This document shows, piece after piece, positions 32,383 through 39,885 of a stretch of DNA of 64,000 nucleotides. Origin of the DNA: Kibdelosporangium banguiense (GTDB taxonomy: Bacteria; Actinomycetota; Actinomycetes; Mycobacteriales; Pseudonocardiaceae); NCBI RefSeq assembly GCF_017876405.1, contig NZ_JAGINW010000001.1, positions 12,289,203 to 12,353,202 on the forward strand. Reading direction: 5' to 3'. Position 1 is the stretch's first letter. Each line of letters starts with the position of its first letter. The notes beneath the pieces are model-generated. The model saw only the letters and a program-made list of their open reading frames with translations, searched no databases and was not told the origin of the DNA. A program made the position numbers and the translations under genes.

Positions 32383-32449
32383 ACCGCCCGAGGCAGGCAT
32401 CACCAGCAACATCGCAGGTCACAACGTCGACAGAAGCATCAAGCTAGCG

Positions 32450-32472
32450 TTGTACGGACAATGCCCGTACAA
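32450..32472. promoter_or_regulatory. Toxin-antitoxin operator and promoter
   Basis: A perfect inverted repeat TTGTACGG-N7-CCGTACAA overlaps a -10-like TACAAT (32468-32473), about 80 bases upstream of the antitoxin start. The RHH antitoxin would be expected to bind here and autoregulate the pair. Confidence 0.65.
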
Positions 32473-32551
32473 TGATGGACGGGAGCTCCACTCACTCGCA
32501 CCACCGGACGCTGGAGCTACCACAACGGCAACCCAGAGGACTTTGTAAACC

Positions 32552-32821
32552 ATGGCAACAAAAGACGAACGTTTGGAGATGCGCGTCAGCAGACCTGATA
32601 GACAGCTCATCGAGGACGCAGCCGAACATCTGAATGAGAGCGTCTCGGACTTCACACGCAATGCCGCTCTACGGCGAGCGGAGAAGGTTCTTGCGCGAAC
32701 AAAAGTCACGTTGATGCCGGCAGAACAGTTCGATGCACTCCTGGATTCGCTCGATATCGCAGATGACGCGCCCGCACTACAGAGGGCGTTTGAACGTCCT
32801 CGGCGGTTTGAGCGAGGGTAG
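32552..32821 (+). CDS. DUF1778/TacA-type ribbon-helix-helix antitoxin
   Basis: An 89-residue antitoxin. The N-terminal half is a ribbon-helix-helix DNA-binding unit (ERLEMRVSRPDRQLIEDAAE, HLNESVSDFTRNAALRRAEK), typical of DUF1778. The C-terminal half (LMPAEQFDALLDSLDIADDA, FERPRRFERG) matches the toxin-wrapping tail of TacA proteins. The stop TAG is directly followed by the ATG of the GNAT toxin. It neutralises the acetyltransferase and represses its own promoter at the palindrome at 32450-32472. Confidence 0.92.
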   Translation: MATKDERLEMRVSRPDRQLIEDAAEHLNESVSDFTRNAALRRAEKVLARTKVTLMPAEQFDALLDSLDIADDAPALQRAFERPRRFERG

Positions 32822-33328
32822 ATGTATCACTCTACGAGCCTGACGGACGACCACAACACAGACTCATTTGACTGCGGAGTCGAGAGTCTCAACAACTGGC
32901 TTCGCAGCGATGCGATGCGGGCGCAGCGGGCGGATACAGCGAGAACATACGTCTGGACCGAAAGGCTGGACACCCTGGATGTTCTGGCGTACTTCTCGTT
33001 TGCGCCGACGCGTGTCGCCCGTGAAGAGTTGACATCAGGGCAGGCCGGCGGGCAGTCGGGTCACATTCCCGCGTATCTGCTCGCCCGCCTCGCTCTGGAC
33101 CTGCGCCTGCACGGCCAGGGATTAGGTACTCAGGTGCTCGTAGATGCAATTGGACGTCTCGTGGGAGCCGCCCAGGTCTCCGCCGGAAGGCTTATCGTCG
33201 TGGACGCAATTGACGATGCGACCGTCGCGTTCTACTCCAAGCACAACTTTCAACCAGTAAAAATCACCGAGAGGCAGTTGGTTCTCAAGATTTCGACGGC
33301 CCGAAAAGCCATGGGGCTGGACCAGTAG
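32822..33328 (+). CDS. GNAT-family toxin (TacT-like)
   Basis: A 168-residue GCN5-type acetyltransferase. The start (SLTDDHNTDSFDCGVESLNN, WLRSDA) is typical of TacT toxins (DCG..LD.WL). The acetyl-CoA loop LRLHGQGLGTQVLVDAI has the R/Q-x-x-G-x-G/A pattern. The C-terminal FYSKHNFQPV is a GNAT hallmark. TacT-class toxins acetylate the amino group of charged tRNAs (often Gly-tRNA) and stop translation. The gene is coupled to the antitoxin with no gap. Activity appears intact. Confidence 0.92.
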   Translation: MYHSTSLTDDHNTDSFDCGVESLNNWLRSDAMRAQRADTARTYVWTERLDTLDVLAYFSFAPTRVAREELTSGQAGGQSGHIPAYLLARLALDLRLHGQGLGTQVLVDAIGRLVGAAQVSAGRLIVVDAIDDATVAFYSKHNFQPVKITERQLVLKISTARKAMGLDQ

Positions 33329-33337
33329 CCGGCTCTG

Positions 33338-33373
33338 CCCGGAGCTTCACCGCGTTGGGACTGAAGCTCCGGG
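33338..33373. terminator. Bidirectional terminator hairpin
   Basis: Perfect 12-base arms (CCCGGAGCTTCA and its complement) around a 12-base loop, between the convergent toxin gene (stop 33328) and PPK2 gene (stop 33380). Confidence 0.7.
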
Positions 33374-33379
33374 TCTGGG

Positions 33380-34213
33380 TCAGCTGGCGCGGACTCTTTC
33401 CAGCTCTGTCTCCACGTCGAAGTCCGGTTCGGGGTACTGGGGGTCCAGTTGCTCCAGGGTTTCCAGCAGTAGCTGGGAGACTGCCCAGTTTCGGTACCAC
33501 TTGTGGTCTGACGGGACTACGTACCAGGGGGCGGTGTCTGTGTCGCAGCGTTGGAGGGCTTCGAGGTAGGCCTGTTGGTAGGCGGGCCATTTTGAGCGGG
33601 CGTCGAGGTCGGCTGGGTTGTACTTCCAGTGTTTCTCCGGGCGCAGCAGGCGGGCTTCGAGGCGCTTGCGCTGCTCTTCCGGGGAGATGTGCAGGAAGCA
33701 CTTGATTAGTGTGATTCCGCTGTCGGCGAGTTCCTGTTCGAAGGTGTTGATCTGGTCGTAGCGGGCCTGCCAGATGTCTTCGGCCACGAGACTGTCGACG
33801 CGGGCGATGAGGACGTCCTCGTAGTGCGATCTGTCGAAGACGCCGATCTGGCCGGGGGTGGGCAGCGCCCGGCGGATTCGCCAGAGGAAGTCGTGCCTCA
33901 GCTCTGCCCGGGTTGGCTTCTTGAAGGATTTGATGTGCAGGCCCTGGGGGTTGATCAGGCCGCAGGCGTGCCTGATTGTTCCGCCTTTTCCTGACGTGTC
34001 CATGCCCTGCAGGACGAGCAGGACGCTCTTCTCGGCGCCTGCGTAGAGGGCCTCCTGCAGCTTGTCGAGCTTCTCGCCGGTGCTGACCAACTGTTTGGCC
34101 GCGTTGGACTTGGAGGTTGGGCCGACCGGGAAGTCACCTGGTTTGCCGAGGACCTTGGACGGCTTGCTGCCGGAGCGCACCCGCAGGGCGTCCCGCACCC
34201 GATCGATACCCAT
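33380..34213 (-). CDS. ppk2: Polyphosphate kinase 2 family protein
   Basis: A 277-residue PPK2 enzyme that transfers phosphate between polyphosphate and nucleotides. Walker A QGMDTSGKGGTIRH (Asp72, Lys76) and Walker B GVFDRSHYEDVL (Asp127) are complete. A lid module follows (RLLRPEKHWKYNPADLDARS, PWYVVPSDHKWYRNW). There is one domain only, as in short class I or III PPK2. I chose ATG 34213 (MGIDRVRDALRV); an ATG at 34240 is possible. It is divergent from the ornithine aminotransferase gene. Direction of catalysis (ADP or GDP phosphorylation or polyP synthesis) cannot be told from sequence. Confidence 0.92.
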   Translation of the reverse strand: MGIDRVRDALRVRSGSKPSKVLGKPGDFPVGPTSKSNAAKQLVSTGEKLDKLQEALYAGAEKSVLLVLQGMDTSGKGGTIRHACGLINPQGLHIKSFKKPTRAELRHDFLWRIRRALPTPGQIGVFDRSHYEDVLIARVDSLVAEDIWQARYDQINTFEQELADSGITLIKCFLHISPEEQRKRLEARLLRPEKHWKYNPADLDARSKWPAYQQAYLEALQRCDTDTAPWYVVPSDHKWYRNWAVSQLLLETLEQLDPQYPEPDFDVETELERVRAS

Positions 34214-34353
34214 CCAGGCAGAATAGCGCCAGCTGATCAACTACGCAGTTGGACAATAATCGAAAGCCGTTCAGCCAGATCACGCAACGAATCATCGCTA
34301 TACGCAACGCCCGATGGATGAAATCGACGCAGGTGAGCGCTTAACCTGTCGGT

Positions 34354-35571
34354 ATGACGCTGACCGCCGACGCCACCACCACCGCGCGTGACCACATCGC
34401 GCTCGACGAGCGCTGGAGCACGCACAACTACCACCCGTTGCCGGTGGTGCTCGCCGAGGCGGAAGGCGCCTGGGTGACCGATGTGGACGGCCGCCGATAT
34501 CTGGACTTCCTGGCCGGTTACTCGGCGCTGAACTTCGGCCACCGGCACCCCGATCTGATCGCGGCCGCCCATGAGCAGCTCGGCCGGCTGACGCTGACCA
34601 GCCGGGCGTTCCACCACGATCAGTTCGGGTTGTTCTGCCGTGAGCTGGCCGAGCTGACCGGCACCGACATGGTGCTGCCCGCCAACTCCGGCGCCGAGGC
34701 GGTGGAGTCCGCGGTGAAGATCGCCCGCAAGTGGGCCTACCAGGTCAAGGGCGTCCCGGCCGGGACAGCCGAGATCATCGTGGCCGGGTCGAACTTCCAC
34801 GGCCGCACGACGACCATCATCTCGTTCTCGACAGACACCGTGGCGCGCAACGACTTCGGCCCGTTCACCCCGGGGTTCAAGGTGGTCCCGTACGGCGACG
34901 CCGAAGCTCTGCGCGCCGCTGTCACCGACCGCACCGCGGCTGTGCTCATCGAGCCGATCCAGGGTGAGGCGGGCGTGATCGTTCCGCCTGCGGACTATCT
35001 TCCCGAGGTTCGCCGGATCTGCGACGAGCACTCCGTGCTGTTCATCGCCGACGAGATCCAGTCCGGCCTCGCCCGCACCGGCGACCTGCTCGCGCTGGAC
35101 CACTCCGGCGTCCGCGCGGACCTTTACACGTTGGGCAAGGCACTTGGCGGCGGCATCATGCCGGTATCCGCCGTGATCGGCCGCCGCGACGTGCTCGGTT
35201 TGCTGCAACCCGGCGAACACGGCTCCACCTTCGGCGGAAACCCGCTCGCCTGCGCGATCGGCCGGGCCGTGGTCAAACTCCTTGCCACCGGAGAATTCCA
35301 GGAACGGTCCCGCACGCTCGGTGCCTACCTGCACTCCCGGCTGCGTGAACTCCCAGGCGTCGCCGAGGTTCGTGGCCGTGGCCTGTGGGCCGGAGTCCAG
35401 ATCGCCCCAGGCGGCCCGACCGGCCGCGTCGCCTCCGAAGCGTTGGCGGAACGCGGCGTCCTGTGCAAGGAAACCCAGGACACCACACTTCGAGTAGCCC
35501 CTCCTCTGGTCATCACCCGGGAGGAGATCGACATGGGCGTCGACGCCATCGCCACGGTGCTGCACCCATAA
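34354..35571 (+). CDS. rocD: Ornithine aminotransferase
   Basis: A 405-residue class III aminotransferase. The ornithine aminotransferase signature is clear: HNYHPLPVVLAEAEGAWVTD, RYLDFLAGYSALNFGHRHPD, LPANSGAEAVESAVKIARKW, SNFHGRTTTIISFSTD, IADEIQSGLARTGDLL, and PLP Lys262 in TLGKALGGG. It converts ornithine plus 2-oxoglutarate to glutamate semialdehyde and glutamate, linking arginine catabolism to proline and glutamate. It stands alone here; the common partner, a dimethylargininase/amidinotransferase gene, is not adjacent. It is divergent from ppk2 with 140 bases between starts. Confidence 0.95.
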   Translation: MTLTADATTTARDHIALDERWSTHNYHPLPVVLAEAEGAWVTDVDGRRYLDFLAGYSALNFGHRHPDLIAAAHEQLGRLTLTSRAFHHDQFGLFCRELAELTGTDMVLPANSGAEAVESAVKIARKWAYQVKGVPAGTAEIIVAGSNFHGRTTTIISFSTDTVARNDFGPFTPGFKVVPYGDAEALRAAVTDRTAAVLIEPIQGEAGVIVPPADYLPEVRRICDEHSVLFIADEIQSGLARTGDLLALDHSGVRADLYTLGKALGGGIMPVSAVIGRRDVLGLLQPGEHGSTFGGNPLACAIGRAVVKLLATGEFQERSRTLGAYLHSRLRELPGVAEVRGRGLWAGVQIAPGGPTGRVASEALAERGVLCKETQDTTLRVAPPLVITREEIDMGVDAIATVLHP

Positions 35572-35671
35572 GCATGTGACCGGTTTCAGCTGTGCTTGAA
35601 ACCGATCGCGTGGACAGGTCACGGCGCGGTATCTGTTTCTACGTATGTCAAACGCAGAACAAGGGGGTCAG

Positions 35672-36409
35672 ATGTCGCGCGTCCTCACACGTCTGTTCGC
35701 TGCTGCGGCCACAACCACAGCCTTACTCGGTTTGGCTGTCGCACCTGCCTCGGCGGCAACCACGGCGGTAGCGGCCACTGCAGCGCCTTACCTGGCCAAG
35801 GTGGATGGCCAGACAGACGGCTTGGTGTTCCAAGCTGACCAAGCCAACCCATCCACCAACTACCAGTCGCCTTCATACGCCAAGCCTTCCGCGCTGCACC
35901 CAGGATGGACAGCCAACCTCGCGAACGTCCGCGCGCAAGTACTTGCCGACCAGACCAACGGGTCGTCAGACGCATCATCACAGACCAACTTCGCGCTTTA
36001 CGACCGCCAGCAAGAACCGATCGTCCGACTCAACGGTGTCAACACCGGTGCAGGCTGCCTGACAGGCGGCCCGGTATACATCGGTGGCAGCGTCAACCTG
36101 AAGTTCTTCTTGCGCCACAACGGTCAGCCGCAAGAGACCGTGATCGAGTACGGCCGGACGTACACGCTCGACCGCGTGCACCCCGGCGACGTGTACTTCC
36201 CGGACCAGAACGACTTCCGGCTCACCACCGTGACCCTCAGCAAGCCGCAGAGGTTCGCTGACCTGGCCGCGTATCCGCAGTTCGCCGGTCACACCGCACC
36301 TTCCAGGGGCGTCATCGGCTACCGGCTGACCATCGAGCAGCGGGTGACGCCGGACTCCCCGGCGAAGGTCTACGAGTTCCTGGTGGGCGTGTCGGTCTGC
36401 AGCGCCTGA
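35672..36409 (+). CDS. Secreted hypothetical protein
   Basis: A 245-residue protein. ATG 35672 has AAGGGGG (35661-35667) upstream. A Sec signal peptide (MSRVLTRLFAAAATTTALLG, LAVAPASA-A, cleavage near 29) leads into a mature chain with few Cys (GAGCLTGG and a terminal VSVCSA pair) and several Tyr/Asn-rich beta-like segments (LKFFLRHNGQ, IGYRLTIEQRVT). I recognise no family. It is probably exported to the cell surface or medium. A 15-base-pair hairpin terminates the unit at 36422-36464. Confidence 0.82.
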   Translation: MSRVLTRLFAAAATTTALLGLAVAPASAATTAVAATAAPYLAKVDGQTDGLVFQADQANPSTNYQSPSYAKPSALHPGWTANLANVRAQVLADQTNGSSDASSQTNFALYDRQQEPIVRLNGVNTGAGCLTGGPVYIGGSVNLKFFLRHNGQPQETVIEYGRTYTLDRVHPGDVYFPDQNDFRLTTVTLSKPQRFADLAAYPQFAGHTAPSRGVIGYRLTIEQRVTPDSPAKVYEFLVGVSVCSA

Positions 36410-36421
36410 GTCCTGGTCAAG

Positions 36422-36464
36422 CCTCGTGAGTGGTCAGGGTGGTACGTGTTGACCACTCACGAGG
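36422..36464 (+). terminator. Hairpin terminator with 15-base arms
   Basis: Perfect arms CCTCGTGAGTGGTCA and complement, with a 13-base loop, 13 bases after the secreted-protein stop. The arm motif (CTCGTGAGTGG) looks like a recurrent Pseudonocardiales terminator element; that last point is recollection. Confidence 0.68.
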
Positions 36465-36563
36465 TCTGACCTGGGTTTTCCGGGCATAGGCGCTACACGG
36501 CGGGTCTTGGGCCGGAGGCTGTACCCAGGTCGCCCAGAACCGAGGGTACAGAAGGCGAACAGG

Positions 36564-36755
36564 TCACCCGGTCTGATTGGCCTGAAGGAAACCGGTCCAG
36601 GCATCGGCGGGGAAGGTCAGGACATCGCCGGTGGGGTTCTTGGAATCCCGGACAGCAGCAATCTCAGGCATACCAGCAACTTCAACACAGTCGCCCTTGT
36701 CGCCCGCGTTGCCGCTGTAGCTGCTCTTCCGCCAGGTCAGTCGGGAATTCTCCAC
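36564..36755 (-). CDS. DUF397 protein
   Basis: A 63-residue DUF397 protein: LTWRKSSYSGNAGDKGDCVE, VAGMPEIAAVRDSKNPTGDV, LTFPADAWTGFL. This family almost always pairs with an XRE/DUF5753 regulator in actinomycetes, and some members act with it in morphological differentiation or antibiotic control (BldB/WhiJ-type systems). The start overlaps the end of the regulator gene by 19 bases, so the pair is cotranscribed and coupled. It may work as an antagonist or partner of the regulator. Confidence 0.93.
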   Translation of the reverse strand: MENSRLTWRKSSYSGNAGDKGDCVEVAGMPEIAAVRDSKNPTGDVLTFPADAWTGFLQANQTG

Positions 36756-37591
36756 GGGTCAGCCTCCGCAGCCAATCGCTCGATCAGCGCACATGACTCA
36801 GCGGGGCTCATTGCCCTCGCCTGCACATGGTCGAATGACAGTCTAGCTTCATTCACCTGTTCGAGATTCTCGATGTGCAGAGCGCCTGTCTGATATTCGA
36901 CGTAAAGCATGGGCGGATCTTCAGGGTCGGGGAAGGTCAGCACATTGAACCCGCCTTGCATCGCACTGTGTGATCCCGCGTTCAACGGCAGCACCTGCAA
37001 GGTGACTGTCGGCAGCTTGGTCATCGAGGCGAGAGCAGTCAACTGCTGCCACATCACCTTCGGACCGCCAACCACCCTGCGCAGCACAGCTTCATCAATG
37101 ACTGCAACCAGCTTCAACGGCCGCTCCTCGCTGGTCAGCCGTTGCTGGCGGATCCCTCTGATCTCGACGCTCCTGTCCACCACCAGCGGATTCGAGCGGT
37201 GATGGCCCTGAAACAGGGCACGGATGTATCCGGGTGCCTGCAACAAGCCTGGTATCACCTGCGCAGAGAACTGGCGGACTTCCGCCGCCTCAGTCTCGAC
37301 ATCGAGATACCCCAGGTCCTTCAGTCCATAGGCCGTGTACCAGCGCGGCTTGAGCGCTTGCCTTGTCTCCGCCAGCAAGCCCTCCGAATAACAGTCGTAG
37401 AGATCCATCATCGAGCGGACTATGTGGACATTCGCTCTCGTTTCTCCTGTCTCGATTCTGTGCAGGGAGCTTCGGGCCTTGTCCAGTTTTGGGGCGGCGT
37501 CGTCGAGCGTCATGCCGGCTTGTTCGCGCAGCCTGCGCAGTTTGGCGCCCAGTTTCCGCCGCAGGAAGGTGGGACGGCTCGGTTCGGTCAC
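36737..37591 (-). CDS. XRE regulator with DUF5753 (Scr1-like)
   Basis: A 284-residue regulator. The N-terminal helix-turn-helix (LGAKLRRLREQAGMTLDDAA, PKLDKARSSLHRIETGE) is followed by a DUF5753 domain (QVIPGLLQAPGYIRALFQGH, VVDRSVEIRGIRQQRLTSEE, VLPLNAGSHSAMQGGFNVLT). I chose GTG 37591 because AGGGGAG lies five bases upstream; ATG 37612 adds seven residues that contain this ribosome site. It is paired with the DUF397 gene. Such pairs occur in dozens of copies per actinomycete genome and tune development or secondary metabolism. Confidence 0.92.
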   Translation of the reverse strand: MTEPSRPTFLRRKLGAKLRRLREQAGMTLDDAAPKLDKARSSLHRIETGETRANVHIVRSMMDLYDCYSEGLLAETRQALKPRWYTAYGLKDLGYLDVETEAAEVRQFSAQVIPGLLQAPGYIRALFQGHHRSNPLVVDRSVEIRGIRQQRLTSEERPLKLVAVIDEAVLRRVVGGPKVMWQQLTALASMTKLPTVTLQVLPLNAGSHSAMQGGFNVLTFPDPEDPPMLYVEYQTGALHIENLEQVNEARLSFDHVQARAMSPAESCALIERLAAEADPWRIPD

Positions 37592-37628
37592 GGATACTCC
37601 CCTGATGCTCACCCAGAACGAACATCAT

Positions 37629-38315
37629 CTACCTGGGACCCGCAGAACCGGGATTTCCGGCCAGCTTCTGTTGCCAGCGAACTACTGCGGCGTACGTGAC
37701 GAGGTATAGGACCAGACCGTTGAGTGTGTGCCAGATGTAGTGGGTGCCAATCGGTATGTCGCCGCACAGGGGACCGTCAAGCGTACGGGCTGTCAGCGAT
37801 ACGGCGAATACGAGCGCCGTGATCAGGTACCAGTGCCAATGTTGCTTGCGGTCGGGATGTTTCGAGAAGAACAGCAAACCTGCGAGCACCAGCAATCCGA
37901 GCACGGCGGCCAGGTACATGCCGGACAGGCGGAGCGGGAGCAATGCCACCAATGCGGTGAACGCCAGGAAGGCGGGCGCGGCGATCCAGGCTCGGGACCA
38001 CGGCAGGTCCCAGTACAACCGGGCCCACAGCGCAATGAAATACAGCATGTAGAGCGCGATCGAGCCGCTGTCCAAGGCAACGCCCCAGCGGGTCGCGGTC
38101 GTGTGGAACGCGCTGCTGCCGAAGAAGATCAGGAAGATCAGGGCGGGCAGGACGTACAGCTCACCTGCGGGCTTGGCGACGGCGACGCGGCGGATGAACA
38201 GCCATGCGGCGATCGAGGCGATCAGGAACGACACGTTGCTCACGGCGTTGAGCGGCTCGCTCCAGAATGAGCCGTCGGTCCGCTCGCAGTAGTTGTCGAT
38301 GTAGTCCCGCTGCAT
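37629..38315 (-). CDS. Ceramidase-like (CREST family) membrane protein
   Basis: A 228-residue protein with about seven transmembrane helices. It carries the alkaline ceramidase/CREST motifs: YCERTDGSFWSEPLNAVSN (Glu and Ser near the first helix), SSAFHTTATRWGVALDSGSI with the S...H...D pattern, and GTHYIWHTLNGLVLYL with the late H-x3-H. These residues form a zinc-dependent membrane hydrolase site. Bacterial substrates are unclear because most actinobacteria lack ceramide; a lipid amide or ester is likely. It lies 43 bases downstream of an oxidoreductase gene on the same strand and is probably the third gene of that operon. Confidence 0.85.
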   Translation of the reverse strand: MQRDYIDNYCERTDGSFWSEPLNAVSNVSFLIASIAAWLFIRRVAVAKPAGELYVLPALIFLIFFGSSAFHTTATRWGVALDSGSIALYMLYFIALWARLYWDLPWSRAWIAAPAFLAFTALVALLPLRLSGMYLAAVLGLLVLAGLLFFSKHPDRKQHWHWYLITALVFAVSLTARTLDGPLCGDIPIGTHYIWHTLNGLVLYLVTYAAVVRWQQKLAGNPGSAGPR

Positions 38316-38358
38316 GGCTCACGAGTACCACGCACACCAGGCCGTGACCAGTGAAGTC

Positions 38359-39885
38359 TCAGTGAGCTCTCAGCACGGCCATCGCCGCGTTGTGACCAGG
38401 GATCCCGCTGACGCCCCCGCCCCGACGAGCGCCCGCCCCGCACAAAAGCACCCGATCGTGTGCTGTCTCCACTCCCCACGTTCCCTGATGTTCATCTTCC
38501 GCATACGGCCAGGACAGGTCCCGGTGGAAGATGTGCCCGGCCGGCAGACCCAGCTCGTTCTCCAGGTCGAGCGGGGTCTTGGCCTCGATGCAGGGCCGCC
38601 CGGCCGGGTCGTGCCACAGACAATCCTCAATGGACTCGTCAAGCACACTGTTGACCGAAGCCAAGGTCGCCGCGAGAGCCTCGGCGCGGGCCTTCGAGTT
38701 GTCGGCACGGAAAAGGCGCGCGGGCATGTGCAAACCGAAGAGCGTGAGCGTCTGCACACCGGCCGCCTGCTCGGCAGACCCGAGGATCGACGGGTCGGTC
38801 AGCGAGTGGCAGTAGATCTCGCACGGCGGCAAGCTCGGAATCTGGCCGCGAGCTGCCTCGGCGTAGGCGGTCGCCAGCTGCGAGTAGGTCTCGTTCACAT
38901 GAAATGTTCCGGCGAAGGCTGAGCGTGGATCGACCCGGCTGTCACGCAGCCGGGGCAGCCTGCGCAGCACCATGTTCACCTTGAGCTGGGCGCCTTCCGG
39001 CGTGCCGGCCGGGGACTCGCCAAGCAGCGCAGCCAGCGTGGACGGCGACACGTTGGCCAGGATGTGCCCACCCGACACAGACCTTGAGTCGTCGCCGATC
39101 CGGTACTGCACAAGGCCATCCGGGTCGATGGACGTCACCTCGGCGCCGGTCACGATCGTCGCGCCCGCATCCCGCGCGGCCCTGGCCAGCTCTCCCGTCA
39201 CCACGCCCATTCCGCCGACCGGCACGTCCCAGTCGCCGGTCTCGTTGCCGATCACGTGGTACAGGAAACACCGGTTCTGCCGCAGTTCAGCGTCGTCAGC
39301 CGCGGCGAACGTGCCGATCAACGCGTCGGTCAGCACCACGCCCCGAACCGTGTCGTCGGCGAAATTCTCTTCCACGGCAACGCTCAGCGGCTGTTCAAAG
39401 AGGACATTCCAGGCGTGGCCGTCGCCGGCTCTCGCACGCAACTCGGCTTTACTGAGCAAGGGCTCGGTCAAAGTCGGGAACACGCGCTCGGCCACGGCCG
39501 TGGTCATCGAGTAGAACCGTTGCCACGCCTCAAAGTCCGAAGACGAGCCGGTGATCCGGCCGAAGCAGTCCCGGGTGGCTTCCGTATCGCTTGTGTCGAC
39601 GAGCAGGCCGTCGGCACCAACTGGGGTATACGACGAGATCCGCCTGCGCCGCACGTCGACCGCCAGCCCGAGGTCCGCGACGATCTTGCGGGGCAGCAGG
39701 CTGACCAGGTACGAGTACCGCGACAGCCGGACGTCCACGCCGTCGAAGGCCCGGAACGACACCGCCGCGCCGCCGGGCTCCCCGCGCCGCTCCAGCACCA
39801 GCACCGAACGCCCGGCTCGGGCCAGGTACGCCGCCGCGACCAGACCGTTGTGCCCGCCACCGACAATCACGGCATCGTAGTTCAT
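38359..39885 (-). CDS. FAD-dependent oxidoreductase, PYROXD2/CrtI-like
   Basis: A 508-residue flavoprotein. The dinucleotide-binding start MNYDAVIVGGGHNGLVAAAY, LARAGRSVLVLERRGEPGGA is followed by a long substrate domain and a C-terminal FAD contact (RVLLCGAGARRGGGVSGIPG, HNAAMAVL). Overall it resembles phytoene desaturase-like and PYROXD2 proteins. No other carotenoid gene is near, so a carotenoid role is not supported. ATG 39885 overlaps the ABC-F stop as ATGA; the frame continuing to 39990 is not coding. Confidence 0.88.
   Translation of the reverse strand: MNYDAVIVGGGHNGLVAAAYLARAGRSVLVLERRGEPGGAAVSFRAFDGVDVRLSRYSYLVSLLPRKIVADLGLAVDVRRRRISSYTPVGADGLLVDTSDTEATRDCFGRITGSSSDFEAWQRFYSMTTAVAERVFPTLTEPLLSKAELRARAGDGHAWNVLFEQPLSVAVEENFADDTVRGVVLTDALIGTFAAADDAELRQNRCFLYHVIGNETGDWDVPVGGMGVVTGELARAARDAGATIVTGAEVTSIDPDGLVQYRIGDDSRSVSGGHILANVSPSTLAALLGESPAGTPEGAQLKVNMVLRRLPRLRDSRVDPRSAFAGTFHVNETYSQLATAYAEAARGQIPSLPPCEIYCHSLTDPSILGSAEQAAGVQTLTLFGLHMPARLFRADNSKARAEALAATLASVNSVLDESIEDCLWHDPAGRPCIEAKTPLDLENELGLPAGHIFHRDLSWPYAEDEHQGTWGVETAHDRVLLCGAGARRGGGVSGIPGHNAAMAVLRAH

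Noticed and set aside
34237..35622. 461-codon open frame on the minus strand
   Set aside because: It is antisense to the clear ornithine aminotransferase gene, His/Gly/Arg/Val-rich, and has no domain. It is a high-GC shadow.
38359..39885. Carotenoid biosynthesis gene (crtI)
   Set aside because: The fold is similar, but no phytoene synthase, GGPP synthase or cyclase gene is nearby. PYROXD2-like is the safer call.
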